Assembly (NCBI GenBank): GCA_020048055.1
Contig: JAIFNA010000014.1
Coordinates: 1-42,548 of the forward strand
Origin: Arcobacter sp.
Lineage (GTDB): Bacteria > Campylobacterota > Campylobacteria > Campylobacterales > Arcobacteraceae
DNA: 42,548 nucleotides
Direction: 5' to 3'
Part shown: in pieces, positions 16,308-24,809 of the stretch
How the letters are laid out: each line of letters starts with the position of its first letter
Numbering within the stretch: position 1 is the first letter of the stretch
Made by a program: the position numbers and the translations under genes
The notes under the pieces: model-generated
The model's database searches: none
The model's input: only the letters and a program-made list of their open reading frames with translations
What the model was told of the DNA's origin: nothing

Positions 16308-17343
16308 GAATATTTTGAAAAACTATATTTTACAAAACGAAAACGCCATATATTATGAGTGTGGATTTAGCTGTGACAATGTAATATTTATCTCTTTAGA
16401 TCAAGATAGATATTTCATCACAGATGGAAGATATGAGCTTGATGCAAAAGAAAAATGTAAAACTTGTGAAATTATTATCACAAGAGACCTTGTAAAAATA
16501 GCACGGAATATCATTAAAAAAAGCAAAATTAAAAAGATTTATTTTGATCCAAACGATTTTAGCTACGAAACTTACACACTTTTGAGTAAAAATCTACATA
16601 TCACCTTTTCACCTAAACCAAATTTTTCAAAACAAAAAAGAATTATAAAAGAAGCACGAGAATTAGAGCTTATTCAAAAAGCCATGGAGCTTGGAAGAGG
16701 AGGATTTAAAAAATTTCAAGACTATTTGCTTAGTGATGGAATTTTCAAAAGTGAACAATATCTAGCTTTTAAGGCTAGAACATTTTTAAGTGATAATGGT
16801 AAATTTGATTTGAGTTTCGAACCTATTATCGCAATAAATGGGAACTCAGCAAAACCTCATGCAACTCCAACAGATAAAATTTATAATTTGTATGATTTGC
16901 TTCTTTTTGATGGTGGAATAAAATATGAGAGATATTGTAGTGATAGGACGGTAACTTTTGGAGATGATTTCTCGTCTCTTGATGAGTTTCAAAGGGGACA
17001 GATTTTTAAAAATAAAGAGAGACAAAAGGTTTATGATATTGTCTTAAAAGCTCAACAAACAGCTATTTCAAAAGCAAAAATTGGAATGAGAGCAAGTGAG
17101 CTTGATAAAGTAGGGCGAGATATCATTGATGAAGCTGGATATGGGAAATATTTTGTCCATAGTACTGGACATGGAGTCGGGCTTGATATTCACGAATACC
17201 CAAATATCTCATCAAAAAGTGATGTTGTCTTGGAGGAAAATATGGTATTTACAATAGAACCTGGGATATATTTGCCAAATGATTTTGGGGTTAGGATTGA
17301 AGATACTATTGTTTTAAAAAATGATGGAGCGGTGATACTTTAA
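16294..17343 (+). CDS. M24-family aminopeptidase (Xaa-Pro type)
   Basis: 349-aa cytosolic metallopeptidase with a creatinase-like N-domain (about 1-115) and a pita-bread catalytic domain (about 122-349). The five metal ligands are visible: D206 (LLFDGG), D217 (CSDRTV), H293 (HSTGHGVGLD), E322 (TIEPGIY) and E336 (RIEDT). This set fits Xaa-Pro aminopeptidase/dipeptidase (PepP/PepQ-like). The start is a GTG that overlaps the end of dapD by 14 bases, which is typical of translational coupling. Linkage of dapD with a prolidase-like peptidase is seen in related bacteria as far as I recall. Confidence 0.9.
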   Translation: MSYTRNILKNYILQNENAIYYECGFSCDNVIFISLDQDRYFITDGRYELDAKEKCKTCEIIITRDLVKIARNIIKKSKIKKIYFDPNDFSYETYTLLSKNLHITFSPKPNFSKQKRIIKEARELELIQKAMELGRGGFKKFQDYLLSDGIFKSEQYLAFKARTFLSDNGKFDLSFEPIIAINGNSAKPHATPTDKIYNLYDLLLFDGGIKYERYCSDRTVTFGDDFSSLDEFQRGQIFKNKERQKVYDIVLKAQQTAISKAKIGMRASELDKVGRDIIDEAGYGKYFVHSTGHGVGLDIHEYPNISSKSDVVLEENMVFTIEPGIYLPNDFGVRIEDTIVLKNDGAVIL

Positions 17344-17344
17344 T

Positions 17345-17371
17345 TTGGGCGGTAAGTTTAACTTATAGCCC
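17345..17371. terminator. Possible convergent terminator hairpin
   Basis: GGGC and GCCC flank an inner TAAGTT/AACTTA inverted repeat between the converging M24 and thioredoxin-like genes. There is no clear T-run, so the call is weak. Confidence 0.3.
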
Positions 17372-17806
17372 GAGTCTTTTAACATCTTCTATCGCCTCAT
17401 CAAGACTATCTTTAAATTTATCAATATTTTTATAACCTACTGACTGAGTAAAATAATTTTCTTTTTTAGGATCAATAAAAAGTACGGTTGGAACATACTC
17501 TGGTTCAAACTTTTGTGGGTAGCTATCTTTATCTTTATCGAGCGTAAGTGGGATAAAATGCTCCTTGATTATTTTATCTACTGAGCTATCTTTTAGTGTT
17601 TTGTTTTCCATTTTTCTACACCATGGGCATGAACTAGAACTTAAAACTAAAATAACCTGCTTTTTATCTGCTTTTGCTTTTTTGATTGCTACGTCATAGT
17701 TTGTCTCATATTTCATAGATTGTACAAACTCTAGTGGAGCACCATGAGAGAATGTTGCAAGAAGTGGTAAAATTGTCATAATTTTTAAAATATTTTTTAA
17801 AATCAT
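17363..17806 (-). CDS. Exported thioredoxin-fold protein
   Basis: 147-aa protein with a signal peptide (LKIMTILPLLATFSHG). It has a thioredoxin-like fold with the redox motif C60-P-W-C63 in SSSSCPWCRKM and the cis-proline segment EYVPTVLFID. It belongs to the thioredoxin_7/DUF255-like group of periplasmic disulfide-active proteins, close in pattern to SoxW-like proteins, but the partner is unknown. The gene stands alone on the minus strand, converging on the M24 gene and diverging from the rRNA methyltransferase gene. Confidence 0.85.
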   Translation of the reverse strand: MILKNILKIMTILPLLATFSHGAPLEFVQSMKYETNYDVAIKKAKADKKQVILVLSSSSCPWCRKMENKTLKDSSVDKIIKEHFIPLTLDKDKDSYPQKFEPEYVPTVLFIDPKKENYFTQSVGYKNIDKFKDSLDEAIEDVKRLGL

Positions 17807-17883
17807 AGTTTTCCTTTGTTGTGAAATATTGCAAAATAGTATCTTCTTAATATTAACCGAGGATTAACCTAAGGCTATCATCA

Positions 17884-17889
17884 TATAAT
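17884..17889 (+). promoter_or_regulatory. TATAAT -10 box that decides the RlmI-like start
   Basis: TATAAT at 17884-17889 overlaps the first in-frame ATG (17888). Transcription would start near 17897, downstream of that ATG, so the ATG at 17918 is the likely start. Confidence 0.55.
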
Positions 17890-17917
17890 GGCACACAAAT
17901 TTAATAATGAGAAAAAA

Positions 17918-19090
17918 ATGGCTAATTTCAAAAAAGTAGTAATAAGTAAAGAATCAAAAGAGAAGCTTGAAAAGTTTTACACTTGGGTGTATAAAAATGA
18001 GATTGTAAATGATGTAACACATATACAAAGTGGTGAACTTGTCCAACTTAAAGACCAAAATGGCGGTTTTTTAGGAATGGGGTATTTTAATTTTAATAGT
18101 GAAATTACAATTAGAGTGCTAAGTTTTATTGATGAATCAATTGATGAGAATTTCTTTGAAAAAAGGATAGTAAAAGCTATCCTAAAAAGGGAACATCTAA
18201 AAACTAAATCGAACGCTTATAGACTTATACATAGTGAAGCTGATTTACTACCCGCGCTTATAGTCGATTTTTATAATGGGTATTTAGGGGTGCAATTTAA
18301 TAGTTTTGGGATTGAACAATATAGAGAGATGATTTTGAAGCTTCTAGTGAAGCATATAAATCCAATTGGAATATATGATAAATCTGAAAGTAGAGTTAGA
18401 AAAATCGAGGGGCTTGAAACTAAAAATGAGGTTATTTTTGGTGAAGTTGCACAAAATATTGATATTGTTGAAAATGGAATTAAATTTTCTATGAGTTTGA
18501 TTGAAGGGCAAAAAACAGGTTTCTATCTTGATCAAAGGAAAAATAGGGAAATTGTTGGAAACTACATTAAAGAGGGTGATGATGTTTTGGATGTTTTTTG
18601 TAATGCTGGAGGATTTGGACTTTATGGACTTAAAAATGGCGCAATTGTACATTTTGTAGATATCTCACCAAATGCTATTACTCAGGTAAATCATAACATC
18701 ACTTTAAATAATTTCAAAGCAGAAGTGACAAAACAAGATGCTTTTGATTTTATTACAAATGAGGTGACAACTCCAAACCTTTATAATGTTTTAGTTCTTG
18801 ACCCACCACCTTTTGCAAAAACAAAAAAAGAATCATTTGGTGCGATTAAAGGGATGAAGTTTTTACTTTCTAGTGGACTTAAATTATTAAAACCTGATGG
18901 AATTGTTGCTATATTTTCATGCTCACATCACATAGGGATAAATGAACTCCTTGATATTTCACTAGAAGCTTCAAAAAATAGTGGAAAAATGGTTGAAGTT
19001 TTAGAGATTTTAAGAGCAGATACTGACCACCCATATATTGTAAATATTCCAAATTCAAACTATTTGAGCGGAATTGTTTTACAAGTTTAA
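17918..19090 (+). CDS. rlmI: RlmI-like 23S rRNA cytosine methyltransferase
   Basis: Class I SAM-dependent methyltransferase of 390 aa. An N-terminal PUA-like domain covers about residues 1-70 (SGELVQLKDQNGGFLGMGYF), then a middle domain, then the Rossmann methylase at about 190-390. SAM motif I is VLDVFCNAGGFGLYG, and the catalytic loop is VLDPPPFAKTKKE. This layout fits the RlmI/YccW family, which makes m5C1962 on 23S rRNA; assignment to the exact base is by homology. Start chosen at 17918 because the upstream ATG at 17888 lies within the -10 box. The RNase H-like gene follows after 14 bases. Confidence 0.87.
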   Translation: MANFKKVVISKESKEKLEKFYTWVYKNEIVNDVTHIQSGELVQLKDQNGGFLGMGYFNFNSEITIRVLSFIDESIDENFFEKRIVKAILKREHLKTKSNAYRLIHSEADLLPALIVDFYNGYLGVQFNSFGIEQYREMILKLLVKHINPIGIYDKSESRVRKIEGLETKNEVIFGEVAQNIDIVENGIKFSMSLIEGQKTGFYLDQRKNREIVGNYIKEGDDVLDVFCNAGGFGLYGLKNGAIVHFVDISPNAITQVNHNITLNNFKAEVTKQDAFDFITNEVTTPNLYNVLVLDPPPFAKTKKESFGAIKGMKFLLSSGLKLLKPDGIVAIFSCSHHIGINELLDISLEASKNSGKMVEVLEILRADTDHPYIVNIPNSNYLSGIVLQV

Positions 19091-19104
19091 ATTGCTTTAA
19101 ATAG

Positions 19105-19575
19105 ATGAATAAAAATAAATATCTTTTTGTTGATGGTAGTGTAGATCCAAGATTAAAAATTGGTTATGGGGCGTATTTGTTGCTTGATGATTTATCTTTG
19201 AATACTGATAATTTTGGTATCAAAACAAAAAAATTTCAAGAGACATCTTCTACAAAACTTGAGCTTGAAACACTTTTATGGGCGCTACTTGAGTTAATAA
19301 ATGAGGATAACTTGACAATATATACAGATTGCCAAAATATAGTTTCTTTGCCTTTAAGGAAAGAGAAGTTACTGGCTCAAAATACTCAACATCTAAAGCC
19401 AAGAACACTATTAAATCATCTTTTGTATGAAAGATTTTTTTCAATAATTGAAAATAAAAAATATCAATTTGTTAAAGTTGAAGGTCATAAACAAAAAAAC
19501 CTCAAAAACAATATCGATAGGATATTTTCTAGTGTTGATAGGGAAGCACGAACTAAACTAAGAGATATTATTTGA
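19105..19575 (+). CDS. RNase H-fold protein
   Basis: 156-aa protein with an RNase H-like fold. The acidic active-site residues appear at D10 (LFVDGSVD), E53 (TKLELETLL), D75 (IYTDCQN) and a final Asp near 147 (SSVDREART), so catalysis is plausible. It is shorter and more divergent than the usual RnhA and has an insert between the first strands. It may act on RNA/DNA hybrids or structured RNA. No strong ribosome binding site is seen; it follows the RlmI-like gene closely and probably shares its mRNA. Confidence 0.78.
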   Translation: MNKNKYLFVDGSVDPRLKIGYGAYLLLDDLSLNTDNFGIKTKKFQETSSTKLELETLLWALLELINEDNLTIYTDCQNIVSLPLRKEKLLAQNTQHLKPRTLLNHLLYERFFSIIENKKYQFVKVEGHKQKNLKNNIDRIFSSVDREARTKLRDII

Positions 19576-19602
19576 AAAATATAATAAATTATTGGGGTCG
19601 TT

Positions 19603-20211
19603 ATGTTTGACAGTTATAGAGATTTTATTAAAAAATATTTAAAGTTAAATACCATTGAATGGAAAATTTTTAAATCAAGATTGTCAATAAAGAGTTATCA
19701 AGTAGGGGAAACAATTTTGCATCAAGGAGATATTTGTGATGAGCTTTGTTTTATTGATTCCGGACTAGCTCGTGGATATATTATTGATGAAGAGGGTAAA
19801 GATTTTACTTGGAGCATTTTTTTTAATGATAAAAATGCAAATATGTCAAATCTATTTGTTACTGATTATGAAAGCTTTTTGCACCAAAAACCATCAAATA
19901 TACATATCGAAGCTATCGAAGAGACTGTATTGATTGCTGTATCTTATCAAGATGTTCAACTTGTTTATAATAAACTAAAAAAAGGCGAGAGATTTGGACG
20001 ACTTATGGCAGAAGAGGCTTATAGCCATCTTCATCATAAAATTATAGATAAGCAAACAAAAAATGCAAAAAATAGATTTGAGGATTTTTTACAAAATACA
20101 CCATATTTGCTAGAGAAAGTACCACAATACCATATAGCTACATTTCTAGGTATTACACCACAACATTTAAGTCGATTGAAAAAAGAATACAAAATTAACA
20201 TATGTGAATGA
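19603..20211 (+). CDS. Crp/Fnr-family transcription regulator
   Basis: 202-aa regulator. Residues about 15-120 form a cyclic-nucleotide-binding-like beta-roll (VGETILHQGDICDELCFIDS). Residues about 140-200 are helical with a C-terminal HTH (YHIATFLGITPQHLSRLKKE). The Arg expected in a cAMP-binding phosphate cassette is not evident, nor is a Cys cluster for an iron-sulfur sensor, so the ligand is unknown. It is followed 48 bases later by a CrtI-like flavoprotein gene in the same direction, which is a likely target or co-transcribed partner (inference). Confidence 0.85.
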   Translation: MFDSYRDFIKKYLKLNTIEWKIFKSRLSIKSYQVGETILHQGDICDELCFIDSGLARGYIIDEEGKDFTWSIFFNDKNANMSNLFVTDYESFLHQKPSNIHIEAIEETVLIAVSYQDVQLVYNKLKKGERFGRLMAEEAYSHLHHKIIDKQTKNAKNRFEDFLQNTPYLLEKVPQYHIATFLGITPQHLSRLKKEYKINICE

Positions 20212-20259
20212 CAAAGCTTTTTTGTTTTTGTAAGATTTGACAAAAAATAGGAGTCATTT

Positions 20260-21666
20260 ATGAAACACATAACAATAATTGGTGGTGGTCTTGGTGGACT
20301 GACAGCAGGAGCACTATTGTCAAAAGATGGATTTTCTGTTACTTTACTAGAGCAACATAATATTATAGGTGGTTGCGCAACAACATTTCAGCGAAAAGGT
20401 GGGTTCACTTGTGAAGTTGGCTTGCATGAAATGGACGGGGTTTTTACAAATCCTAACATAATAAAAATATTTGACAAACTTGATGTTTATAAAAATGTAG
20501 AATTTAAAAAGCCACAAGAGTTTTTTAAGGTACATACAAAATATGGCGAATTTGTTATGCCAAATGGCTTGGAGAATGGAAAAAATGTCCTGAAAGAAAA
20601 GTTTGTAAATGAAAGAGATGCTATTGATGAATACTTTAGAATTGTCGTTTCAATATCTAATTGTTTTTTGAGGCTTTCAAATTTAAAGTGGCATCAATAT
20701 TTGTTGTTCCCGTTTATATTTTATCCAATTATAAAATATAAAAATAAAACTGTCTCGGAAGTTCTTAATAATTTAACACAAAATGAAGAGTTAAAATTGA
20801 TTTTAAATGCAAACGTACAATATTATAATGACACATCAGATACTTTAAGTTTTTTGCTTCATGCAGTTGCACAAAGCTCTTATTATCAAGGTGGAGGGCA
20901 TTTTATCAAGGGCGGAAGTTATAAGCTTAGTGAGTATTTAGGGAGTATTATTAAAAATAATGGTGGAGAGGTAATTACTAAAGCTATGGTTTTTGAAGCT
21001 ACCAAAAATAGCGTTACTTATACTTATAAAAACGAAAAAATTACAAAATCAACTGATATCATTATTTCAAATATTTCCCCTTATGATACTTACAAGCTTT
21101 TTGATATTTCATATAATGAAGTGAAGCAGATAGCAAATTCAATTACAACTATCTATTTTGGATTTAATCAAAATTTAAAAAGTATTTATGGACAAAATGG
21201 GTATTCAAATTTTATTTTCACAGACGAAAAACCTTTTGTATTTGTTGATTATTCACAAATTGATTCAGGATTGACTGGAAGCGATAAATCATTTGGGAGC
21301 ATTTGCTTTTGTGATGAATTATCAAATTGGGATAAGTTAGATGAGGCTGAGTATCGACAAAAAAAGGAACAACTCCTTGAAAGTTATTTATGTAAACTTA
21401 ATAGCTACTATCCAAATATAAAACAATATATCGAATTTTCTGAAGTTTCTACACCCAAAACTATTGCTCACTACATTAAAACACCAAATGGAACAGCATA
21501 CGGATACAAGCCGACACAAAAACAATTCTTTAAAATACCAAAAGTAAAATCTCATAAAATAGATAATTTATATTTTGTTGGTCAATTTGTAATTGCTGGT
21601 GGATTTAGTCCCTCTTTGATGTCAGGATTGATTTGTTATGAAAATATTGTAAAAGAATATAAATAA
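20260..21666 (+). CDS. CrtI-like FAD-dependent oxidoreductase (copy 1)
   Basis: 468-aa flavoprotein of the phytoene desaturase/carotenoid isomerase/retinol saturase superfamily (COG1233-like). The dinucleotide-binding motif is at the N-terminus, TIIGGGLGGLTAGALLSKDG, then LLEQHNIIGGCATTF. The C-terminal FAD loop reads LYFVGQFVIAGGFSPSLMSG. Membership does not fix the substrate, and no other carotenoid gene is present here. It follows a Crp/Fnr-type regulator and ends at a strong terminator. AGGAG supports the ATG. A second member lies at 23394-24809 on the other side of accC. Confidence 0.85.
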   Translation: MKHITIIGGGLGGLTAGALLSKDGFSVTLLEQHNIIGGCATTFQRKGGFTCEVGLHEMDGVFTNPNIIKIFDKLDVYKNVEFKKPQEFFKVHTKYGEFVMPNGLENGKNVLKEKFVNERDAIDEYFRIVVSISNCFLRLSNLKWHQYLLFPFIFYPIIKYKNKTVSEVLNNLTQNEELKLILNANVQYYNDTSDTLSFLLHAVAQSSYYQGGGHFIKGGSYKLSEYLGSIIKNNGGEVITKAMVFEATKNSVTYTYKNEKITKSTDIIISNISPYDTYKLFDISYNEVKQIANSITTIYFGFNQNLKSIYGQNGYSNFIFTDEKPFVFVDYSQIDSGLTGSDKSFGSICFCDELSNWDKLDEAEYRQKKEQLLESYLCKLNSYYPNIKQYIEFSEVSTPKTIAHYIKTPNGTAYGYKPTQKQFFKIPKVKSHKIDNLYFVGQFVIAGGFSPSLMSGLICYENIVKEYK

Positions 21667-21698
21667 AAAACCCAACCAAAATGGTTGGGTTTTGTTTT
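21667..21698. terminator. Rho-independent terminator, bidirectional
   Basis: AAAACCCAACCA and TGGTTGGGTTTT form a perfect 12-bp stem around AAA at 21667-21693, followed by GTTTTT. It lies between the converging flavoprotein and accC genes and can serve both directions, since the stem is flanked by A-runs and T-runs. Confidence 0.9.
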
Positions 21699-21714
21699 TC
21701 AAAGAAGTTAGAAA

Positions 21715-23166
21715 TTAGTTTCTAACATTTAATTTGTGAGTTTTGATTTTGTCAACAAATTTCATAATTCTTGACATTTTCTCTTCCTCTTGTTTAATAG
21801 TTCTTTCACTATTTAGGTTAAAAATATCCATTTTTTTATCAAGGTACTGAGTTGTAAGATTCCCTTGTCTAAAGTCTTCATCTCTAACTATTTCTCTGTG
21901 AAGAGGGATATTTGTAGGGAATCCTTCAATATAAAACTCATCTAAAGCTCTTTTAGCTTTTTTAACAGCACCATCCCAATCCAATGCCCAAACAATTAGT
22001 TTTCCAACCATTGAGTCATAGTTTGATGGGATTTTGTATCCTGCATAAGCACTTGTATCGAGTCTCACCCCTGGTCCACCTGGAGTTAGGTAGTTTGTGA
22101 TTGTTCCAACTGATGGCATAAAGTTTTTTTGTGGATTTTCAGCATTAATTCTAAATTCAATAGCATATCCTCTAAATTTAATCTCTTCTTGAAGGAATTT
22201 CAATTTATCACCTTCTGCTATTTCAATCATTCTTTGGATAATATCTATACCGCTAATAACCTCAGTTACAGGATGCTCAACTTGAACTCTTGTGTTCATT
22301 TCGATAAAGAAAATATTGTCTTGCTCATCAACTAAAAACTCAACTGTTCCAACACTTTCATATCCTAGCTTGAACATCGCTTTTGTTGATATTCTATAAA
22401 GTTCTTTTCTTGTTGCTTCGTTTAATCTTGGAGATGGAGCGATTTCGATAACTTTTTGGTGTCTTCTTTGGATTGAACAATCTCTCTCACCTAGATGTAC
22501 AACATTTCCATATTTATCAGCAACAATTTGAATTTCTATATGTCTTGGATTTTCAACATATTTTTCAATAAAACATTCACCTTTTCCAAAATATTTTATA
22601 GCTTCATTTGTTGCACTATCAAATAATGAATCAAATTCAGCCTCTTTTCGCACAATTCTCATACCTCTACCACCGCCTCCAAAAGCTGCTTTGATAATGA
22701 CAGGAAATCCAATCTCTTTTGCGACTTTAGCACCTTCAACTTTACTTGCAACTGGTTCATCTGTACCTTCTAAAACAGGAACCCCAACGGCTTTCATAGC
22801 TACTTTTGAAGCCATTTTGTCACCAAAAAGTGCAATATGCTCTGGTTTTGGTCCAATAAAAATGATGTCATTATCTGCGCAAGCTTGAGCAAATTCAGCA
22901 CTTTCACTTAAAAATCCATATCCAGGATGAATAGCATCACATGAAGCTTTTTTTGCTAAAGATATGATAGTTTCATAGTTAAGGTAAGCTTGCATCGGAT
23001 CACCCATAATTGGATAACACTCATCAGATTTTTTTATCCAAACACCCTCTGTATCAACTTCAGAGAATATAGTTACACTTGTAATTTCTAATTCTTTACA
23101 AGCTCTTACTATTCTAAGTGCAATCTCTCCTCTATTTGCTATAAGTATTTTTTTAATTTTCCCCAT
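21715..23166 (-). CDS. accC: Biotin carboxylase subunit of acetyl-CoA carboxylase
   Basis: 483-aa ATP-grasp enzyme that carboxylates biotin on BCCP, the first half-reaction of acetyl-CoA carboxylase for fatty acid synthesis. The biotin carboxylase N-domain starts IKKILIANRGEIALRIVRAC. The ATP-binding Gly loop is FGGGGRGMRIV. The active site includes FIEMNTRVQVEHPVTE and the C-domain GYAIEFRINAENP. The length is slightly above the usual 445-450 residues because of a C-terminal tail rich in Lys and Glu. accB is not next to it. An AAAAGGGG ribosome binding site precedes the ATG. Confidence 0.95.
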   Translation of the reverse strand: MGKIKKILIANRGEIALRIVRACKELEITSVTIFSEVDTEGVWIKKSDECYPIMGDPMQAYLNYETIISLAKKASCDAIHPGYGFLSESAEFAQACADNDIIFIGPKPEHIALFGDKMASKVAMKAVGVPVLEGTDEPVASKVEGAKVAKEIGFPVIIKAAFGGGGRGMRIVRKEAEFDSLFDSATNEAIKYFGKGECFIEKYVENPRHIEIQIVADKYGNVVHLGERDCSIQRRHQKVIEIAPSPRLNEATRKELYRISTKAMFKLGYESVGTVEFLVDEQDNIFFIEMNTRVQVEHPVTEVISGIDIIQRMIEIAEGDKLKFLQEEIKFRGYAIEFRINAENPQKNFMPSVGTITNYLTPGGPGVRLDTSAYAGYKIPSNYDSMVGKLIVWALDWDGAVKKAKRALDEFYIEGFPTNIPLHREIVRDEDFRQGNLTTQYLDKKMDIFNLNSERTIKQEEEKMSRIMKFVDKIKTHKLNVRN

Positions 23167-23284
23167 AATAAACCCCTTTTATGTAATTTTATAATTTGTG
23201 ATGGAATAATAGAATAAATTCTATAAAAGTTACCATTTTTTAGCCCTTAAAATCAAAATTTGACCCCAATTTGTATCTTTTTTG

Positions 23285-23375
23285 TAGTTAAAAATTTATT
23301 CGCGGTTAGTTAATGTTTGTGTCCAAACTACCAAACAAAAGGTACTAAAATACTAAAAACTACCATATACTAAAA
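23285..23375 (+). promoter_or_regulatory. Repeat-rich control region, candidate LytTR operator
   Basis: TAGTTAA occurs at 23285-23291 and 23307-23313, exactly 22 bases apart, the spacing used by LytTR dimers, and each has the GTT core. Further on, AAACTACCA recurs at 23325-23333 and 23357-23365 (32 bases apart), and TACTAAAA occurs at 23343, 23351 and 23368. A -10-like TATACT lies at 23366-23371. The LytTR regulator gene is the third gene of the unit downstream. Confidence 0.4.
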
Positions 23376-23393
23376 CTAAAAAATAGGCTTTTT

Positions 23394-24809
23394 ATGGATA
23401 TATTAGATTTAGCTATCGTTGGTAGTGGTATTGGTGGAAGTTTAATAGCATCACTAAATAAAGATAAAGATACTATTTTGTTTGAAAAAGATAAAAACTT
23501 AGGTGGCGCAGCATCTACTTTCAAAAAAAATGGAAATTACTACAATACAGGAGCAACAACTTTTGTTGGATATGAAGATAACCATGTAGTAAAAAATATT
23601 TTTGACTCCATAGGAGTTGTTCCAAATATCTCAAAGTCAAATATTGCAATACGAGTTATTCAAAATGGCTCAGTCATAGATAGAAGCGATGATTTTTTTA
23701 GTTTTTTAGAAAATATAGATAGGATTTATCCAAATAAAAATAATAGAATTTTCTGGGAAAAATTAAATCAAATCGATAAACAATTTTGGACTTTAAAAGA
23801 TATATATTATGGAAAATACTCACTAAAAAGATATTACAAAACATCTCTATTTCTAAAGGAGCTTTTTAGTGTTTTTGGATTTGATCTTTTAAAAAGTGCT
23901 GAAGGTTTTATAAAAGAGATTCTGGGAGATATTTCACAAGATTATAAACATTTTATAAATGCACAACTCCTTATTACAATCCAAACAACATCCAAAGATA
24001 TATCTCTTTTATCAATGGCTCTTGGGCTTTGTTACCCATTTCATAGTGTTTATTATGTCAATGGCGGTATGGGGGAGTTAATTTTGGATATTTTAAAAGA
24101 TGTAGAAGTTAAAAAAAATGAAGAGGTTTTAAAAATAAAAAGAATATCAAACGGTTGGCACATTAAAACAAATAAAAACGAATATGATGCGAAAAATGTT
24201 GTTTTAAACAGTACGATTTATCAAAGTGGAGAGTTGTTTGAGGATGAAAAAATAAAAAAATATTACAATAGTTTCCCATTTAGTGATCAAAGTGCATTTG
24301 TTATTTACCTTACCATTAGAAGTGAGGATCAATTTTTAGAACATTATCAATTTATAAACAATACTATTTTAATCAACACTATATCAAACTCGTTTTTTGT
24401 TTCATGCAGTAAAAAAACAGATGAAAAATTATCAAAAAATGGATATAGTCTCACAGTTTCAACGCACACAAAAGCACTTTTTTGGAAAAATTTATCATCT
24501 AGTGAATATCAGCTGAAAAAAGAGGAGACAAAAAATCAGATAATGGAGCATTTTTTTAACTATTTTGTTGGTGTTTCAAAAAATGATATTGTCGATATAT
24601 TTACAGCAACTTCACTTACTTTTAATAGATATATAAATAGGTACAATTGCGGTGGAAAAGCAATTGGAATTAAAAATATATTTGATCTTCCTAGTGGAAA
24701 TACACCTTTTTGTGGGCTTTATAATGTTGGCGATACAGTTTTTGCAGGGCAGGGGTGGCCTGGTATTTCTATTGGCGTGGATGTGTTAAATAAAGAATTA
24801 AGAGGATAA
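23394..24809 (+). CDS. CrtI-like FAD-dependent oxidoreductase (copy 2)
   Basis: 471-aa flavoprotein of the same superfamily as the one at 20260. The N-terminal FAD motif is LAIVGSGIGGSLIASL, followed by LFEKDKNLGGAASTF. The C-terminal FAD contact region reads LYNVGDTVFAGQGWPGISIG. The middle is strongly diverged from copy 1. The substrate is unknown. The stop codon abuts the ATG of the sensor kinase at 24810, so flavoprotein, kinase and regulator form one transcription unit, unusual for this enzyme class and suggesting that its expression or product is tied to the sensor (inference). Confidence 0.85.
   Translation: MDILDLAIVGSGIGGSLIASLNKDKDTILFEKDKNLGGAASTFKKNGNYYNTGATTFVGYEDNHVVKNIFDSIGVVPNISKSNIAIRVIQNGSVIDRSDDFFSFLENIDRIYPNKNNRIFWEKLNQIDKQFWTLKDIYYGKYSLKRYYKTSLFLKELFSVFGFDLLKSAEGFIKEILGDISQDYKHFINAQLLITIQTTSKDISLLSMALGLCYPFHSVYYVNGGMGELILDILKDVEVKKNEEVLKIKRISNGWHIKTNKNEYDAKNVVLNSTIYQSGELFEDEKIKKYYNSFPFSDQSAFVIYLTIRSEDQFLEHYQFINNTILINTISNSFFVSCSKKTDEKLSKNGYSLTVSTHTKALFWKNLSSSEYQLKKEETKNQIMEHFFNYFVGVSKNDIVDIFTATSLTFNRYINRYNCGGKAIGIKNIFDLPSGNTPFCGLYNVGDTVFAGQGWPGISIGVDVLNKELRG

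Noticed and set aside
18344-18652. Open frame antisense to the RlmI-like gene
   Set aside because: The sense strand carries conserved methylase motifs over the same bases; the antisense frame is a by-product of low-GC codon use.
23343-23375. Tandem TACTAAAA as a CRISPR-like or minisatellite array
   Set aside because: Units are only 8 bp, few, and not separated by unique spacers; an operator is the better reading.
20260-24809. Carotenoid biosynthesis cluster
   Set aside because: Only CrtI-like flavoproteins are present; no phytoene synthase or prenyl transferase gene accompanies them.
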